Notes under the pieces: model-generated | Told to the model about the DNA's origin: nothing | Databases searched by the model: none | The model's input: the letters and a program-made list of their open reading frames with translations, nothing else | Made by a program: the position numbers and the translations under genes | In this document: one piece after another, positions 8,476-17,129 of the stretch | Layout: every line of letters starts with the position of its first letter | How positions within the stretch are numbered: the stretch's first letter is position 1 | Assembly (NCBI RefSeq): GCF_000427965.1 | Contig: NZ_ATZA01000003.1 | Span: 62,001 to 126,000 of the forward strand | Source: Olivibacter sitiensis DSM 17696 | GTDB lineage: Bacteria > Bacteroidota > Bacteroidia > Sphingobacteriales > Sphingobacteriaceae | Reading direction: 5' to 3' | DNA: 64,000 nucleotides

Positions 8476-9312
8476 TCAATTGTTCAATTTTCTGAATTCG
8501 GCGGGACTCACCTCTTTCATTTTCCTGAAAAAATGTGATAAATGACTTTCGTCCGTAAAGCCAAATTCGTACGCAATCTGTTTCATTGTAAGCGCTGGGA
8601 CCAACACGCGTTTTTCAATAAGCTTGAGGCGGTATTCGTTCACATAGTTGCGATAACTAATCTCGAATTTACGCTTGAAATAATCGCTAAAGTAAGAAGA
8701 AGCGATATTAAAGTGGGAAGCAATGCTTTTTATCTGTATAAGCGACGGATCATAAATATGCTGATGTATATAGGATATCAGTTCTTCTTTATCTGGCTGT
8801 CCGTTGTCGATACGGATATTCAGTTTTGCGGCGGCCTCTTTTATGAGACCAAAAATGGAGAGCATTTGGTAATAGACCAATGGTGAAGAGGCCACATCTT
8901 TACGGCAATTATAAGCAACGATGTTTTCCACGGTATTGCGCAAGATAGTGATACAAGGCTCGTCCATTTTCAACTTCACTTCTTTCAGGAGTTTATTCCT
9001 CATAATGGCCTCTGGAGTTGAAAGCATCAGCGCATCGGGCCGGTGCATTTTATGACCTGCAAAGTAACTGTCCGTAAATTTTATAAAAGTGAAATGGGTA
9101 CTTTTCCTGATTTCAAAGTAATGCTGGTCCTCTGGACTGATAATGAACAAATCTCCTGTCTTATACGTTAATCGATTGTTGTTCAATAGGTGCACGCCAC
9201 TCCCTTTTCGAATGTAGACAAGTTCGTAATAGGTATGGCTATGTACCGGCAGGTGAAAGATTTTCTCTTCGTAGTCGTGGATTACCAATTGTTCAAACTG
9301 GGTTTTCTTCAT
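8476..9312 (-). CDS. AraC-family transcriptional regulator with cupin sensor domain
   Basis: 278 residues. The N-terminal about 100 form a cupin-like ligand-binding domain (HLPVHSHTYYELVYIRKGSG; GDLFIISPEDQHYF). The C-terminal about 100 form the AraC double helix-turn-helix, including the conserved IAYEFGFTDESHLSHFFRKMKEVSPAEFR signature region near residues 240-272. It is transcribed divergently from the MFS transporter that starts a 12-gene run, with 88 bp between them. It is the obvious candidate regulator of that run; the ligand is unknown. Confidence 0.92.
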   Translation of the reverse strand: MKKTQFEQLVIHDYEEKIFHLPVHSHTYYELVYIRKGSGVHLLNNNRLTYKTGDLFIISPEDQHYFEIRKSTHFTFIKFTDSYFAGHKMHRPDALMLSTPEAIMRNKLLKEVKLKMDEPCITILRNTVENIVAYNCRKDVASSPLVYYQMLSIFGLIKEAAAKLNIRIDNGQPDKEELISYIHQHIYDPSLIQIKSIASHFNIASSYFSDYFKRKFEISYRNYVNEYRLKLIEKRVLVPALTMKQIAYEFGFTDESHLSHFFRKMKEVSPAEFRKLNN

Positions 9313-9387
9313 AGCAGCTTATATTCATTTACCATAAATGTACATCGATTTACTTAAATAATACAAACTAAAAAGTGAATTGATTCG

Positions 9388-9395
9388 GAACTTTG
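9388..9395 (+). promoter_or_regulatory. Near-consensus -7 box five bases before the MFS gene ATG
   Basis: GAACTTTG differs from TAnnTTTG in its first base and ends exactly five bases before ATG 9401. No TTTG -33 box stands at the expected distance, as would fit a promoter that needs the divergently encoded AraC activator. An 8-bp palindrome ATGTACAT (9338-9345) sits in the same divergent region. Confidence 0.4.
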
Positions 9396-9400
9396 TAAAT

Positions 9401-10591
9401 ATGGAAGGAGAAAAAGGACTCACGGCTTATCAAACAGGCATAATGGCTGTCAGTGCGGGGATTTGCGTTGCAAATATCTACTATATCCAGCCGTTATTGC
9501 ATGATATAGCCTCCGGTCTGCATGTTTCCGATAGCGCAATGGGAAGCGCGGCCGTACTGGCACAAGTAGGCTATGGCATTGGACTGCTTTTCATTACCCC
9601 ATTGGGAGATAAAGTAAACCGCAGAAAACTGATATTGCTATTGCAGCTTATCTTGGTATTTGCATTGCTTGGAATGACGTTTTCAAAGGGACTTTCTACC
9701 ATTTTGGCCATGAGCCTACTGATTGGGTTTCTATCGGTTGCAGCGCAGGTTATTCTTCCATTGGCCGCTTTTTTATCGGTCAAGAACAAAGGCAGAACCG
9801 TAGGTAATATCTTTACCGGCATACTGGCGGGGATATTGGCAGCAAGGGTTTTTAGCGGATTTGTCGCAGATTGGTTGGGTTGGCGCTATGTATATGGCTT
9901 AGCCGCAGGATTGGTTTTTGTTTCATCCGTCTTGCTGTATAGGGCCTTGCCCGACGTGCCGGTACTATTCAAGGGAACTTACAGCGGCTTGGTGAAATCT
10001 ACTTTACAACAAGTGACACGCTTCCCGCTCTTACGGCATACGGCCTTATTGGGAGGATTGATGTTTGGCGCTTTCTGTTCGTTTTGGACCAACCTTACCC
10101 TTCATCTTAGTGGCTCGCCCTTTTATTATAGTACCGATACTATAGGTTTATTCGGCATCCTTGCCATCGCCTCGGTCCTGTTGGCCCCCGTCTTCGGGAA
10201 ACTTGCCGATAAGGGAGTACCTCGGTTGTCCCAGTTGATGGGCATTATTATCGTGATAGCAGGAATAGTGTTTACGCTGATATTTCCAAATAGTTTATGG
10301 GCTATACTACTGGCAGTCCTACTGCTCGACATAGGCGTACAGGCCGTGCAGGTGACCAATGTCGCTGTAATCTATACACTTGACGAACATGCACATAGCC
10401 GAATCAATACCGTTTATATGACCTCCTATTTTCTGGGAGGTGCATTGGGCACATTTACAGGCCTTTTATGTTGGAAAGCAGGCGGCTGGCAAGCGGTATG
10501 CATACAGCTGCTCCTATTGGCTGTGTCGGGCGCTTTGCTTGCTATAGGCGGGTTCCGTAAAAGAAAATTGCAACAAGCAACTATTAAATAA
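9401..10591 (+). CDS. MFS transporter, first gene of the periplasmic-redox operon
   Basis: 396 residues from ATG 9401 (an upstream TTG at 9380 is less likely). About 12 hydrophobic segments. The loop 2-3 motif GDKVNRRKLI is the MFS signature (G-D-x-x-x-R-R-K). The N-terminal ANIYYIQPLL is typical of a drug:H+ antiporter-like MFS group in Bacteroidota and Proteobacteria. It probably moves a small organic substrate or product of the downstream enzymes across the inner membrane. It opens a run of 12 same-strand genes with gaps of 2-74 bp or short overlaps. Confidence 0.9.
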   Translation: MEGEKGLTAYQTGIMAVSAGICVANIYYIQPLLHDIASGLHVSDSAMGSAAVLAQVGYGIGLLFITPLGDKVNRRKLILLLQLILVFALLGMTFSKGLSTILAMSLLIGFLSVAAQVILPLAAFLSVKNKGRTVGNIFTGILAGILAARVFSGFVADWLGWRYVYGLAAGLVFVSSVLLYRALPDVPVLFKGTYSGLVKSTLQQVTRFPLLRHTALLGGLMFGAFCSFWTNLTLHLSGSPFYYSTDTIGLFGILAIASVLLAPVFGKLADKGVPRLSQLMGIIIVIAGIVFTLIFPNSLWAILLAVLLLDIGVQAVQVTNVAVIYTLDEHAHSRINTVYMTSYFLGGALGTFTGLLCWKAGGWQAVCIQLLLLAVSGALLAIGGFRKRKLQQATIK

Positions 10592-10608
10592 TTTTTAAAA
10601 CAAATCAT

Positions 10609-10893
10609 ATGCTTACCGTCATTGCAAAGATAACCGCTAAAAAAGCGCTGATAAAAGAGACAAAAGAAGTACTGCAGGCGCTCGTGCCACCTACTTTGGC
10701 AGAAGAAGGCTGCCTACAATATGACCTGCACCAGGGAACTACGGAAAACCATGTATTCTTCTTTTACGAAACATGGGAAAGCCGCCAGCATCTGGAAGAA
10801 CACCTGGCCAATAGCCATTTGATAGCATTCAAACAAAAAGCGGAAAACCTGCTACAGCGGCCAATGGAGGTGTTCATGTTGAATAAAATATAA
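10609..10893 (+). CDS. ABM-domain putative quinol monooxygenase
   Basis: 94 residues, the usual size of single-domain antibiotic-biosynthesis monooxygenase (ABM) proteins. It starts MLTVIAKITAKKA and has the hallmark GCLQYDLHQGTTENHVFFFYETWES core with His and Trp/Glu of the active-site face, and ends in a HLIAFKQKAENLL helix. YgiN-like relatives oxidise quinols without cofactor; other relatives act on polyketide phenols or haem. It is 17 bp after the MFS gene. A cytosolic role on a quinol or phenol is an inference. Confidence 0.85.
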   Translation: MLTVIAKITAKKALIKETKEVLQALVPPTLAEEGCLQYDLHQGTTENHVFFFYETWESRQHLEEHLANSHLIAFKQKAENLLQRPMEVFMLNKI

Positions 10894-10908
10894 CCATAAA
10901 ACGATGCG

Positions 10909-11499
10909 ATGGAAAGAAGGAAATTCATACAGGCAGGCAGCTTCATAGTTGCCGCATTTCTGCTTAAACATAATCTATATGCGATGCATTTAACGATAAC
11001 GCCCAAAACTTTTTATTTTAAGGATGACGGCCTTATCCCCAACAGCAAGTATCCTTTACTGGTGTACCAAAATGCCTTCACGCAGCGAGGAAGCAAAGGC
11101 GGCGATTGGCTTGAAGAAAAATTTGCGGTCAACCATTGGACAAACACCTGGCGCTGGGGAGTCTACCCTTTTCACCATTACCACAGCAATACCCACGAGG
11201 TGCTAGGCGTATTCAGTGGCACTGCCCTCTTGCACATGGGTGGCGAACAAGGAGAGAAAATGCAAGTACAAGCGGGAGACATCCTGGTCATACCCGCCGG
11301 GGTGGGACACAAATGTATCTCGCATAGCAATGACTTTACCGTATTGGGGGCTTATCCAAATGGCCTATCGCCAGATTTGAAGAAGGGCGAAAAAGGTGAA
11401 CGCCCTAAAACGGACCATAATATTGCCGCAGTAAAATTCCCTGCCACTGATCCTTTTTTGGGCAAGGGTGGTGGCTTAATCAAAATTTGGAAAACATGA
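10909..11499 (+). CDS. Cupin-domain protein with Tat-like signal (YjlB-type)
   Basis: 196 residues. The N-terminus has a twin-arginine motif (RRKFIQ, residues 3-8) followed by a hydrophobic stretch ending near LYA, pointing to Tat export of a folded metal-loaded protein. A single cupin fold follows: motif 1 HYHSNTHE (residues 90-97) and motif 2 GDILVIPAGVGHK (123-135), supplying the His/Glu metal ligands. The WxWGVYPFHHYHSNTHEVLG stretch resembles the YjlB-like cupins of unknown function. It overlaps the next gene by 4 bp (ATGA). Confidence 0.85.
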   Translation: MERRKFIQAGSFIVAAFLLKHNLYAMHLTITPKTFYFKDDGLIPNSKYPLLVYQNAFTQRGSKGGDWLEEKFAVNHWTNTWRWGVYPFHHYHSNTHEVLGVFSGTALLHMGGEQGEKMQVQAGDILVIPAGVGHKCISHSNDFTVLGAYPNGLSPDLKKGEKGERPKTDHNIAAVKFPATDPFLGKGGGLIKIWKT

Positions 11500-12647
11500 A
11501 AACAAAACTTGTAAAATATACCTCTATCCTCCTTCTTTCACTAATAGGTAGTATCATGCAAACACAAGCGCAAATGCCCCATACCTATCCACCCGGCATC
11601 ACTCTGGCACATAGTTTTGCGGATGTGGAACCCGCAGGAATTACACTTAGTGAAAACGGTCGCCTCTTTATGTGCTTGCCTCGTGGTGGCGTAAACCACA
11701 AGCATCCTTCGGTAGTGGAAATTATCGATGGCAAGGCGGTAGCCTTTCCCAATAAAGCGATAAACCAAAACGTCGATACCGACCTGCCCCATCATTTGGT
11801 ATCGGTATTGGGCATTACCCTATACAAAAACACCCTTTGGATTTTGGACCAAGGCAAACGAGCAGGCATCGATGGCATTCCAGATGGAAGCACCAAAATA
11901 GTGGCGGTAGATATCAATACCAAAGAGGTGATCAAGAACATCCCCATTCCACGGCCGTTTTTCCGCGAGACCATACAGCTCAACGATTTGCGCTTCGATC
12001 CCACCCACGGCAAGGAAGGTACTATCTATATTTCCAACAATGGATTTGCCAAACCGGACCAGTCCATTATCGTGGCCGACGTTGCAACGGGCAAATTGAG
12101 GGAACTGTTTAGAGACGCACCGGAAGTATCGCCGGTAAAAGGATTTATGACCTATGTGGAAGGCTTTCCGCATACGCTAAGCTATGAGAAGCCTACCATG
12201 CCACAGGGAGGCGTTAACGGTATCGAATTGAGCCCGGATTTCAAAACCTTATACTGGACGATACCCACCAATCCAAATTTCTACAGCATCCCCACCGAAA
12301 TCATCAGTGATGCCCATTTGTCGGAAAGTGACATAAAAAAAGCAATCAAATGGGAAGGACAGATTGTTTCTAACGGTGGTATTACCATCGACGAAGAAGG
12401 TACGCTCTATTTTGGCGATGCCTCGCGGTACAGTATCCTGAAGAAAGATACCGCCGGCAATGTGTCCTTAGCTGCTTACGATCCCCGCCTGATCTGGCCC
12501 GACGGCATGATTTATTGGAAAGGCAACTTGTACGTCACCATCGGCCAATGGCATCGGGCACCGGGCCTCAACGATGGCAAGGATTTAAGGCACGGGCCTT
12601 ATGAAGTATTGAAAATCCCTATTACGGAAAAAGCAAAAAATCAATAG
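11496..12647 (+). CDS. Secreted royal-jelly/Yellow-family beta-propeller protein (paralogue A)
   Basis: 383 residues from ATG 11496, which overlaps the upstream stop (ATGA). A Sec signal ends near TQAQ. The rest matches the major royal jelly protein/Yellow family (six-bladed propeller; insect relatives are linked to dopachrome chemistry): LSENGRLFMCLPRGG, LWILDQGKR, LNDLRFDPTHGKEGTIYISNNGF, GVNGIELSPDFKTLYWT. Bacterial members are often labelled L-dopachrome tautomerase-related, but their substrate is not known. It is one of three paralogues in this operon (also 15999 and 17130). Confidence 0.87.
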   Translation: MKTKLVKYTSILLLSLIGSIMQTQAQMPHTYPPGITLAHSFADVEPAGITLSENGRLFMCLPRGGVNHKHPSVVEIIDGKAVAFPNKAINQNVDTDLPHHLVSVLGITLYKNTLWILDQGKRAGIDGIPDGSTKIVAVDINTKEVIKNIPIPRPFFRETIQLNDLRFDPTHGKEGTIYISNNGFAKPDQSIIVADVATGKLRELFRDAPEVSPVKGFMTYVEGFPHTLSYEKPTMPQGGVNGIELSPDFKTLYWTIPTNPNFYSIPTEIISDAHLSESDIKKAIKWEGQIVSNGGITIDEEGTLYFGDASRYSILKKDTAGNVSLAAYDPRLIWPDGMIYWKGNLYVTIGQWHRAPGLNDGKDLRHGPYEVLKIPITEKAKNQ

Positions 12648-12649
12648 AT

Positions 12650-13198
12650 ATGAACTATCAGAAAACAGAAGTAAGGGCTATTGACCATATCGGCATTACC
12701 GTGCCCGACATAGCCGAAGCAGCTGAATTTTTGGAAAAAGCATTTGGCGCAACGGCCATTTACGACAATATCGTCCCCGCGGACGAGCCTACACAAGGCC
12801 CAGATGCGGAAGCCAAACTGGGCATTGCGAAAGGGACGGCCGTGGTACACATGCGCATGATGCGCATTGGCGACGGCGCCTGCATAGAACTATTTGAAAT
12901 GAAAGTCCCCGGCCAGCGCCAGCAGAACATCATTCCGTCCGACATCGGCTTGCAGCACTTTGCGGTGTACACGGATGATATCGAAAAAACCAAGGAGAAA
13001 TTCCTGAAAGCCGGAGGTAGGCTCTTAAAAGGCCCCAATGACATGTTGGGCCGTGAGGGCGGCGAAGGCAACCAATTTATGTACGCAGTGACGCCTTGGG
13101 GCACCTTTGTGGAATTGATCACCTATCCATCCGAGTTGGAAATAGAAAAAACAACCGTTTTGCGCAGGTGGAAACCACAACCTGGCAAAGAGGAATAA
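12650..13198 (+). CDS. VOC-superfamily (glyoxalase/epimerase-like) metalloenzyme
   Basis: 182 residues with two beta-alpha-beta-beta-beta modules. A full set of metal ligands can be seen: His13 (IDHIGI), Glu80 (CIELFE), His103 (LQHFAVY) and Glu155 (TFVELITY), the H-E-H-E arrangement of glyoxalase I and methylmalonyl-CoA epimerase. The sequence is closer to generic VOC proteins than to either named enzyme. There is no signal peptide, so it is probably cytosolic. It starts 2 bp after the propeller gene. The substrate is unknown. Confidence 0.85.
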   Translation: MNYQKTEVRAIDHIGITVPDIAEAAEFLEKAFGATAIYDNIVPADEPTQGPDAEAKLGIAKGTAVVHMRMMRIGDGACIELFEMKVPGQRQQNIIPSDIGLQHFAVYTDDIEKTKEKFLKAGGRLLKGPNDMLGREGGEGNQFMYAVTPWGTFVELITYPSELEIEKTTVLRRWKPQPGKEE

Positions 13199-13223
13199 AT
13201 TCGTTCACTTAAAAGCTATAGCA

Positions 13224-13748
13224 ATGAATACGCGCACGAAAGATATCGTAAAGGGAATAGCCGTAGGACTGATAGCATCGTGGATCAAGTCTTTGGCAGA
13301 GCCTCCCCTACAGGATTTGGGCGAAAGGTATTTCCCTCCCAAACCCAACCAGCTGAAGCTGAAAGGAGCAGACGTGAACAGGCAACCGGAAAACATGCCG
13401 CCATCGGTACTGGCAAAAAAAGTATACCATGCTTCTACGGGCAAAGAGCTGTCGAAAAAAGACACCCTCAAAGCCATGAAGTTTATTCATTACACCTTGG
13501 GAACCGTGATTGCCATCACCTACGTAAGCTTGGTCAATCGCCATAAACAACTAAAAATCGAGGAAGGCCTTACGGCGGGCGCAGCCGTCTGGGCAGCCAC
13601 GCACGGATCGGTGGTACCGGCACTTGGCCTACAGGGCAAGGTAAAAGCCATGCCCAAGTCCTGGTGGGTCTGGGAATTTGGTTCCCACCTGGTTTTTGGT
13701 GTGGCTATGGAACAAGGCAGGAAATTGGCAAACAAAATTATCAAGTGA
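13224..13748 (+). CDS. YagU-family (DUF1440) inner-membrane protein
   Basis: 174 residues with hydrophobic segments at about 8-20, 88-105, 118-135 and 148-162. The KGIAVGLIASWIKSLAEPPLQD start and the PPSVLAKKVYHA and WWVWEFGSHLVFG segments match the YagU/DUF1440 membrane family (in E. coli linked to acid resistance). Its role in this operon is not known. It begins 25 bp after the VOC gene. Confidence 0.78.
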   Translation: MNTRTKDIVKGIAVGLIASWIKSLAEPPLQDLGERYFPPKPNQLKLKGADVNRQPENMPPSVLAKKVYHASTGKELSKKDTLKAMKFIHYTLGTVIAITYVSLVNRHKQLKIEEGLTAGAAVWAATHGSVVPALGLQGKVKAMPKSWWVWEFGSHLVFGVAMEQGRKLANKIIK

Positions 13749-13778
13749 CAAACCGTACAATAAGCAAAAAACAAAAAG

Positions 13779-14285
13779 ATGAAAAAATTTATTTTGCTCG
13801 CGTTGATAGGCATCTCAATAAACAATACCATGAAAGCACAAGTTTTAAAGGGCAGCAATTGGTCTGCAAAAAAGGTAGACAGCACCTATATAGTAAGCGT
13901 TCAGGATAAATCCAGCATACTGGATGCCCTGACCGATTTTGTCGTGACCCAAAAGATACAGGCCGGCCAGATAACCGGCATTGGCGCCGTAAACGAAGCC
14001 ACGCTTCGTTTCTTCAACCCCGAAACAAAAAAATATGTAGACAAAACATTTCAGGAACAAATGGAGGTGAGCAACCTCTCTGGCAACATTTCGGAGGTGG
14101 AGGGCAAGCCCATGTTGCACCTGCACATTACCCTAGGCAAAAGCGATTATACCGCCCTGGCCGGGCATTTGTTGGACGCCAAAATACGGGGAGCCGGTGA
14201 GTTCTTTATCTACCCATTGGACAACCACGTAGTGAAAGTGAAAAACGAGGCAGTAGGATTGAATTTCTATGATTTCGACAAATAA
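13779..14285 (+). CDS. PPC/DUF296-domain protein with signal peptide
   Basis: 168 residues. An N-terminal signal-like segment (KKFILLALIGISI) is followed by one PPC/DUF296 domain: ITGIGAVNEATLRFFNPETK, GNISEVEGKPMLHLHITLGKSD, GHLLDAKIRGAGEFFI. The His-rich HLHI strand and GH pair are the putative metal-binding residues of bacterial PPC proteins. PPC domains occur in plant AT-hook proteins, but bacterial solo forms are not DNA binders by default. A second ATG at codon 18 would give a cytosolic form, so export is likely but not certain. Confidence 0.82.
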   Translation: MKKFILLALIGISINNTMKAQVLKGSNWSAKKVDSTYIVSVQDKSSILDALTDFVVTQKIQAGQITGIGAVNEATLRFFNPETKKYVDKTFQEQMEVSNLSGNISEVEGKPMLHLHITLGKSDYTALAGHLLDAKIRGAGEFFIYPLDNHVVKVKNEAVGLNFYDFDK

Positions 14286-14319
14286 TTGTATTCATCCGTA
14301 AAAGGAAATGTAATTCATT

Positions 14320-14994
14320 ATGAAGTACATATATGTATTGTTACTCAATATAACAATGGTCTTGGTTTCGCTCACCTCCTGTGGGCAAGCAAGGCAAGAG
14401 GACACAAAAACAGCTACAGTTATGCTACAGCAGAACACGGTCATCGGCATTATCGGTTCAGGTAATGTCGGTGGCACACTGGGAGAAAAATGGGCGAAAG
14501 CCGGATACAAAGTACTGTTCAGCAGCCGCCACCCGGAAGAATTAACCGATTTGGTGAAATCTGCCGGCAACGGTGCCGAGGCCGTTTCTGTGGAAGAGGC
14601 GGCAAAACGGGGCGAGATTATCGTGCTGGCCGTCCCATTTATGGCAGAAGCCACGGTAAGCAAGCAGATACAGCCTTTTGTGAAAGGCAAGATAGTGCTT
14701 CTTTGCGACAATGCTTATCCCGGAAGGGATGGCGCAATTGCAGAAGAGGCCAAACGGGTGGGCGTAGCTTACTATGCACAACAGCATTATTACCCGGAAG
14801 TAGCGTTGATAAGGGCTTTCAGCTCATTGCCCATAGCCACGGTAGCAAGGGCCACGGCCAGCAACCCCGTGAAGATCCCCTATGCGGCAGACAACGATCG
14901 GGCAAAAGCCATTGCGGAAGAACTCATCAGGGCGGCAAACGGAACAGCCGAATATGTCGGAAAGATCGCAGACAGTCGGCAGCTTGACTACTAA
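14320..14994 (+). CDS. NADP/F420-type oxidoreductase Rossmann protein, apparent lipoprotein
   Basis: 224 residues. As annotated, the N-terminus is a lipoprotein signal with lipobox LTSC (Cys21). It is followed by a Rossmann fold GIIGSGNVGG (residues 43-52) of the coenzyme F420-dependent NADP oxidoreductase family, with SSRHPEE after the second strand, suiting NADP(H) binding. The family works in the cytosol; a periplasmic lipoprotein form would be odd. An internal ATG at codon 35 (14422) lies just ahead of the Rossmann strand and could give a cytosolic enzyme of normal family size. Confidence 0.8.
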   Translation: MKYIYVLLLNITMVLVSLTSCGQARQEDTKTATVMLQQNTVIGIIGSGNVGGTLGEKWAKAGYKVLFSSRHPEELTDLVKSAGNGAEAVSVEEAAKRGEIIVLAVPFMAEATVSKQIQPFVKGKIVLLCDNAYPGRDGAIAEEAKRVGVAYYAQQHYYPEVALIRAFSSLPIATVARATASNPVKIPYAADNDRAKAIAEELIRAANGTAEYVGKIADSRQLDY

Positions 14995-15063
14995 CTTCGA
15001 GCAAAAAAACATAATTACGCAATCTCAAAAATTGAAAAACAGCTATATTTTACCGTTCCAACA

Positions 15064-15924
15064 ATGAAAAATGCCCCTGATTTTTTGCCGCAATTAACCG
15101 GCTCTTTTGCGCAGCCAGCTGCTGAAAACCCTACTGTCGCCATGGTAGAGGCGGCCTATCGGCATCATGGTTTGCACTTCCGCTATATCAATTGCGAGGT
15201 AAGCCCCGAAAATTTAAAAGCAGCCGTAGACGGTGCTCAAGCAATGGGATGGACCGGGTTTAACTGTTCCATACCGCACAAGGTGGCGGTAATACCATAT
15301 CTGGATGGTCTTGGTAAATCGGCCAGCTTGATTGGTGCAGTCAATACCATTGTAAAAAGAGACGGACAATGGATAGGCGAAAATACGGATGGCAAGGGCT
15401 TTGTACAGGCATTACGCGAAGCGATCGACCCTAATGAAAAACACATCACCCTGTTTGGCGCCGGTGGCGCTGCCAGGGCCGTTGCCGTAGAGCTGGCATT
15501 GGCGGGAGCGGCAAGCATTACCTTGGTCAACCGCAGTAAAGAACGCGCAGAAGCGGTCGTTGCCCTACTGAACGAACATACCAACGCCAGGGCGAGCTAC
15601 CATCCCTGGACGGACCGTTACGCCATCGACCTTTCCTCAGACATCGTCATCAATGCCACCAGCGTAGGTTTGTTCCCCAACGTGCAGGAGCAATTGAACA
15701 TCGATTTCGATAGCATTACACCAGATATGGTAGTAGCCGACGGCATTCACAATCCACCGGACACGCATTTTCTGAAAACCGCAGCGGCCAAAGGTTGCAA
15801 AACCGTAAACGGTTTGCAGATGTTAGTAAACCAAGGAGTAATTGGCATTAAGTACTGGACAGGTGTGGATGTGGACCCAACGGTGATGCACGCCGCATTA
15901 AAAAAAGTTTTGGACATACACTAG
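15064..15924 (+). CDS. Shikimate dehydrogenase-like (AroE family) enzyme with altered substrate site
   Basis: 286 residues. AroE family features: catalytic Lys73 in FNCSIPHK, Asp109 in ENTDGKGF, Rossmann loop FGAGGAARA (131-139), INATSVGL and the GLQMLVNQG C-terminal signature. The usual N-terminal SxSPxxHN loop, whose two serines hold the shikimate carboxylate, reads AENPTVAM at residues 20-27. Both serines are replaced, so shikimate is probably not the true substrate. Its position in a catabolic-looking operon also argues against the chorismate pathway. NADP- or NAD-linked oxidation of a related polyol or cyclic hydroxy acid is possible. Confidence 0.85.
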   Translation: MKNAPDFLPQLTGSFAQPAAENPTVAMVEAAYRHHGLHFRYINCEVSPENLKAAVDGAQAMGWTGFNCSIPHKVAVIPYLDGLGKSASLIGAVNTIVKRDGQWIGENTDGKGFVQALREAIDPNEKHITLFGAGGAARAVAVELALAGAASITLVNRSKERAEAVVALLNEHTNARASYHPWTDRYAIDLSSDIVINATSVGLFPNVQEQLNIDFDSITPDMVVADGIHNPPDTHFLKTAAAKGCKTVNGLQMLVNQGVIGIKYWTGVDVDPTVMHAALKKVLDIH

Positions 15925-15998
15925 TACTAGATTGTTGTTTTTCTTTAGAGGCACTTGGACAAACGTTTTGAGCTTATTGAATTTAAATAGTAAAAATC

Positions 15999-17114
15999 AT
16001 GAAATACTTTTTCAAACTGGCAATATTTTCACTGTTAACCATAAACATCCATACCGCCATGGCACAAAATGACTATGAGGTAATAGCCCGCATCGCTCCG
16101 CCAGACCCAGACATGTCTGGCATAGCCGTCAGCTCGGACAACCGCGTGTTCCTGGGCTTTCCGCGCCATGCTGATAATCATACGGCCTTTGCATTGGCAG
16201 AATTGGTAGACGGCAAGCCCATCCCCTTTCCCAACAAAGACTATGTGTACCCCTCCACAAAACCATACGCAGATTGGTTGGTATCGCCGCATGGCATGTA
16301 CATGGATACTCGGGATGTGTTGTGGGTATTGGACGACGGAAAGCGTTCCGGCATCAAGGAAATTCCCGAGGGCGCTGCCAAGGTGGTCGCCATAGACATC
16401 AAAACCGGCAAAATAGTACACTCCTTGGTAATCGGTAAACCAATATTGTCAGACGACGCACACTACAACGACTTACGGGTAGACTTGACCCACGGAGAAC
16501 AGGGAACCGTTTATATCGCCAACTCCGGCTTTGGCGAATACTTTTCACTGGTCGTCATCGACGTGGCCAGCGGCAAGGTAAGGCAGGTCCTGCTCAACCA
16601 TTACAGCACCTCGCCCGACATCGACTTTATGGGCTTTCTGGAAGGTCAGGCACATGTGTACAACTTCAAAAACCCAACATTCCCCATCGGGGGTGCCGAT
16701 GGCATTTCAATAAGTCCCGATAGTAAGACCTTATATTGGACCAGCATTACCGGCAGGAAACTATACAGCATAGCCACGGATGTACTGTGCGATGCCGAAG
16801 CCAGCAACCAGCAAGTCATCAAGGCCGTAAAAGACCTGGGCGAGCGCCCCGCCTGTGACGGGCTGGCAGAAGACGAACAGGGCAATATCTATTTCGGGGC
16901 CTTCGAGCAGCAATCCATCATCAAGCGCACCACCGACGGACAATACCACCTGCTTGCCCATGATAAGGACAATTTCGTGTGGCCCGATGGCCTAGCCTAT
17001 CGCAATGGCTACGTGTACGTCACCCTTGGCCAGTGGAACCGCCTTCCGGGATTCAATGGCGGAAAAGATTTGAGAAAACCGCCTTTTCTGGTAGTTAGAA
17101 TTAAAAGTGAATAA
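15999..17114 (+). CDS. Secreted royal-jelly/Yellow-family beta-propeller protein (paralogue B)
   Basis: 371 residues. A Sec signal ends near AMAQ. Propeller motifs run in parallel with paralogue A: SSDNRVFLGFPRHAD, LWVLDDGKRSGI, YNDLRVDLTHGEQGTVYIANSGF, GGADGISISPDSKTLYWTS, FVWPDGLAYRNGYVYVT. The substrate-side WPDG and LTHG motifs are well kept, so it is likely functional. It lies 74 bp after the AroE-like gene and 15 bp before paralogue C. Confidence 0.87.
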   Translation: MKYFFKLAIFSLLTINIHTAMAQNDYEVIARIAPPDPDMSGIAVSSDNRVFLGFPRHADNHTAFALAELVDGKPIPFPNKDYVYPSTKPYADWLVSPHGMYMDTRDVLWVLDDGKRSGIKEIPEGAAKVVAIDIKTGKIVHSLVIGKPILSDDAHYNDLRVDLTHGEQGTVYIANSGFGEYFSLVVIDVASGKVRQVLLNHYSTSPDIDFMGFLEGQAHVYNFKNPTFPIGGADGISISPDSKTLYWTSITGRKLYSIATDVLCDAEASNQQVIKAVKDLGERPACDGLAEDEQGNIYFGAFEQQSIIKRTTDGQYHLLAHDKDNFVWPDGLAYRNGYVYVTLGQWNRLPGFNGGKDLRKPPFLVVRIKSE

Positions 17115-17129
17115 TTAGAAATAAAAGCA

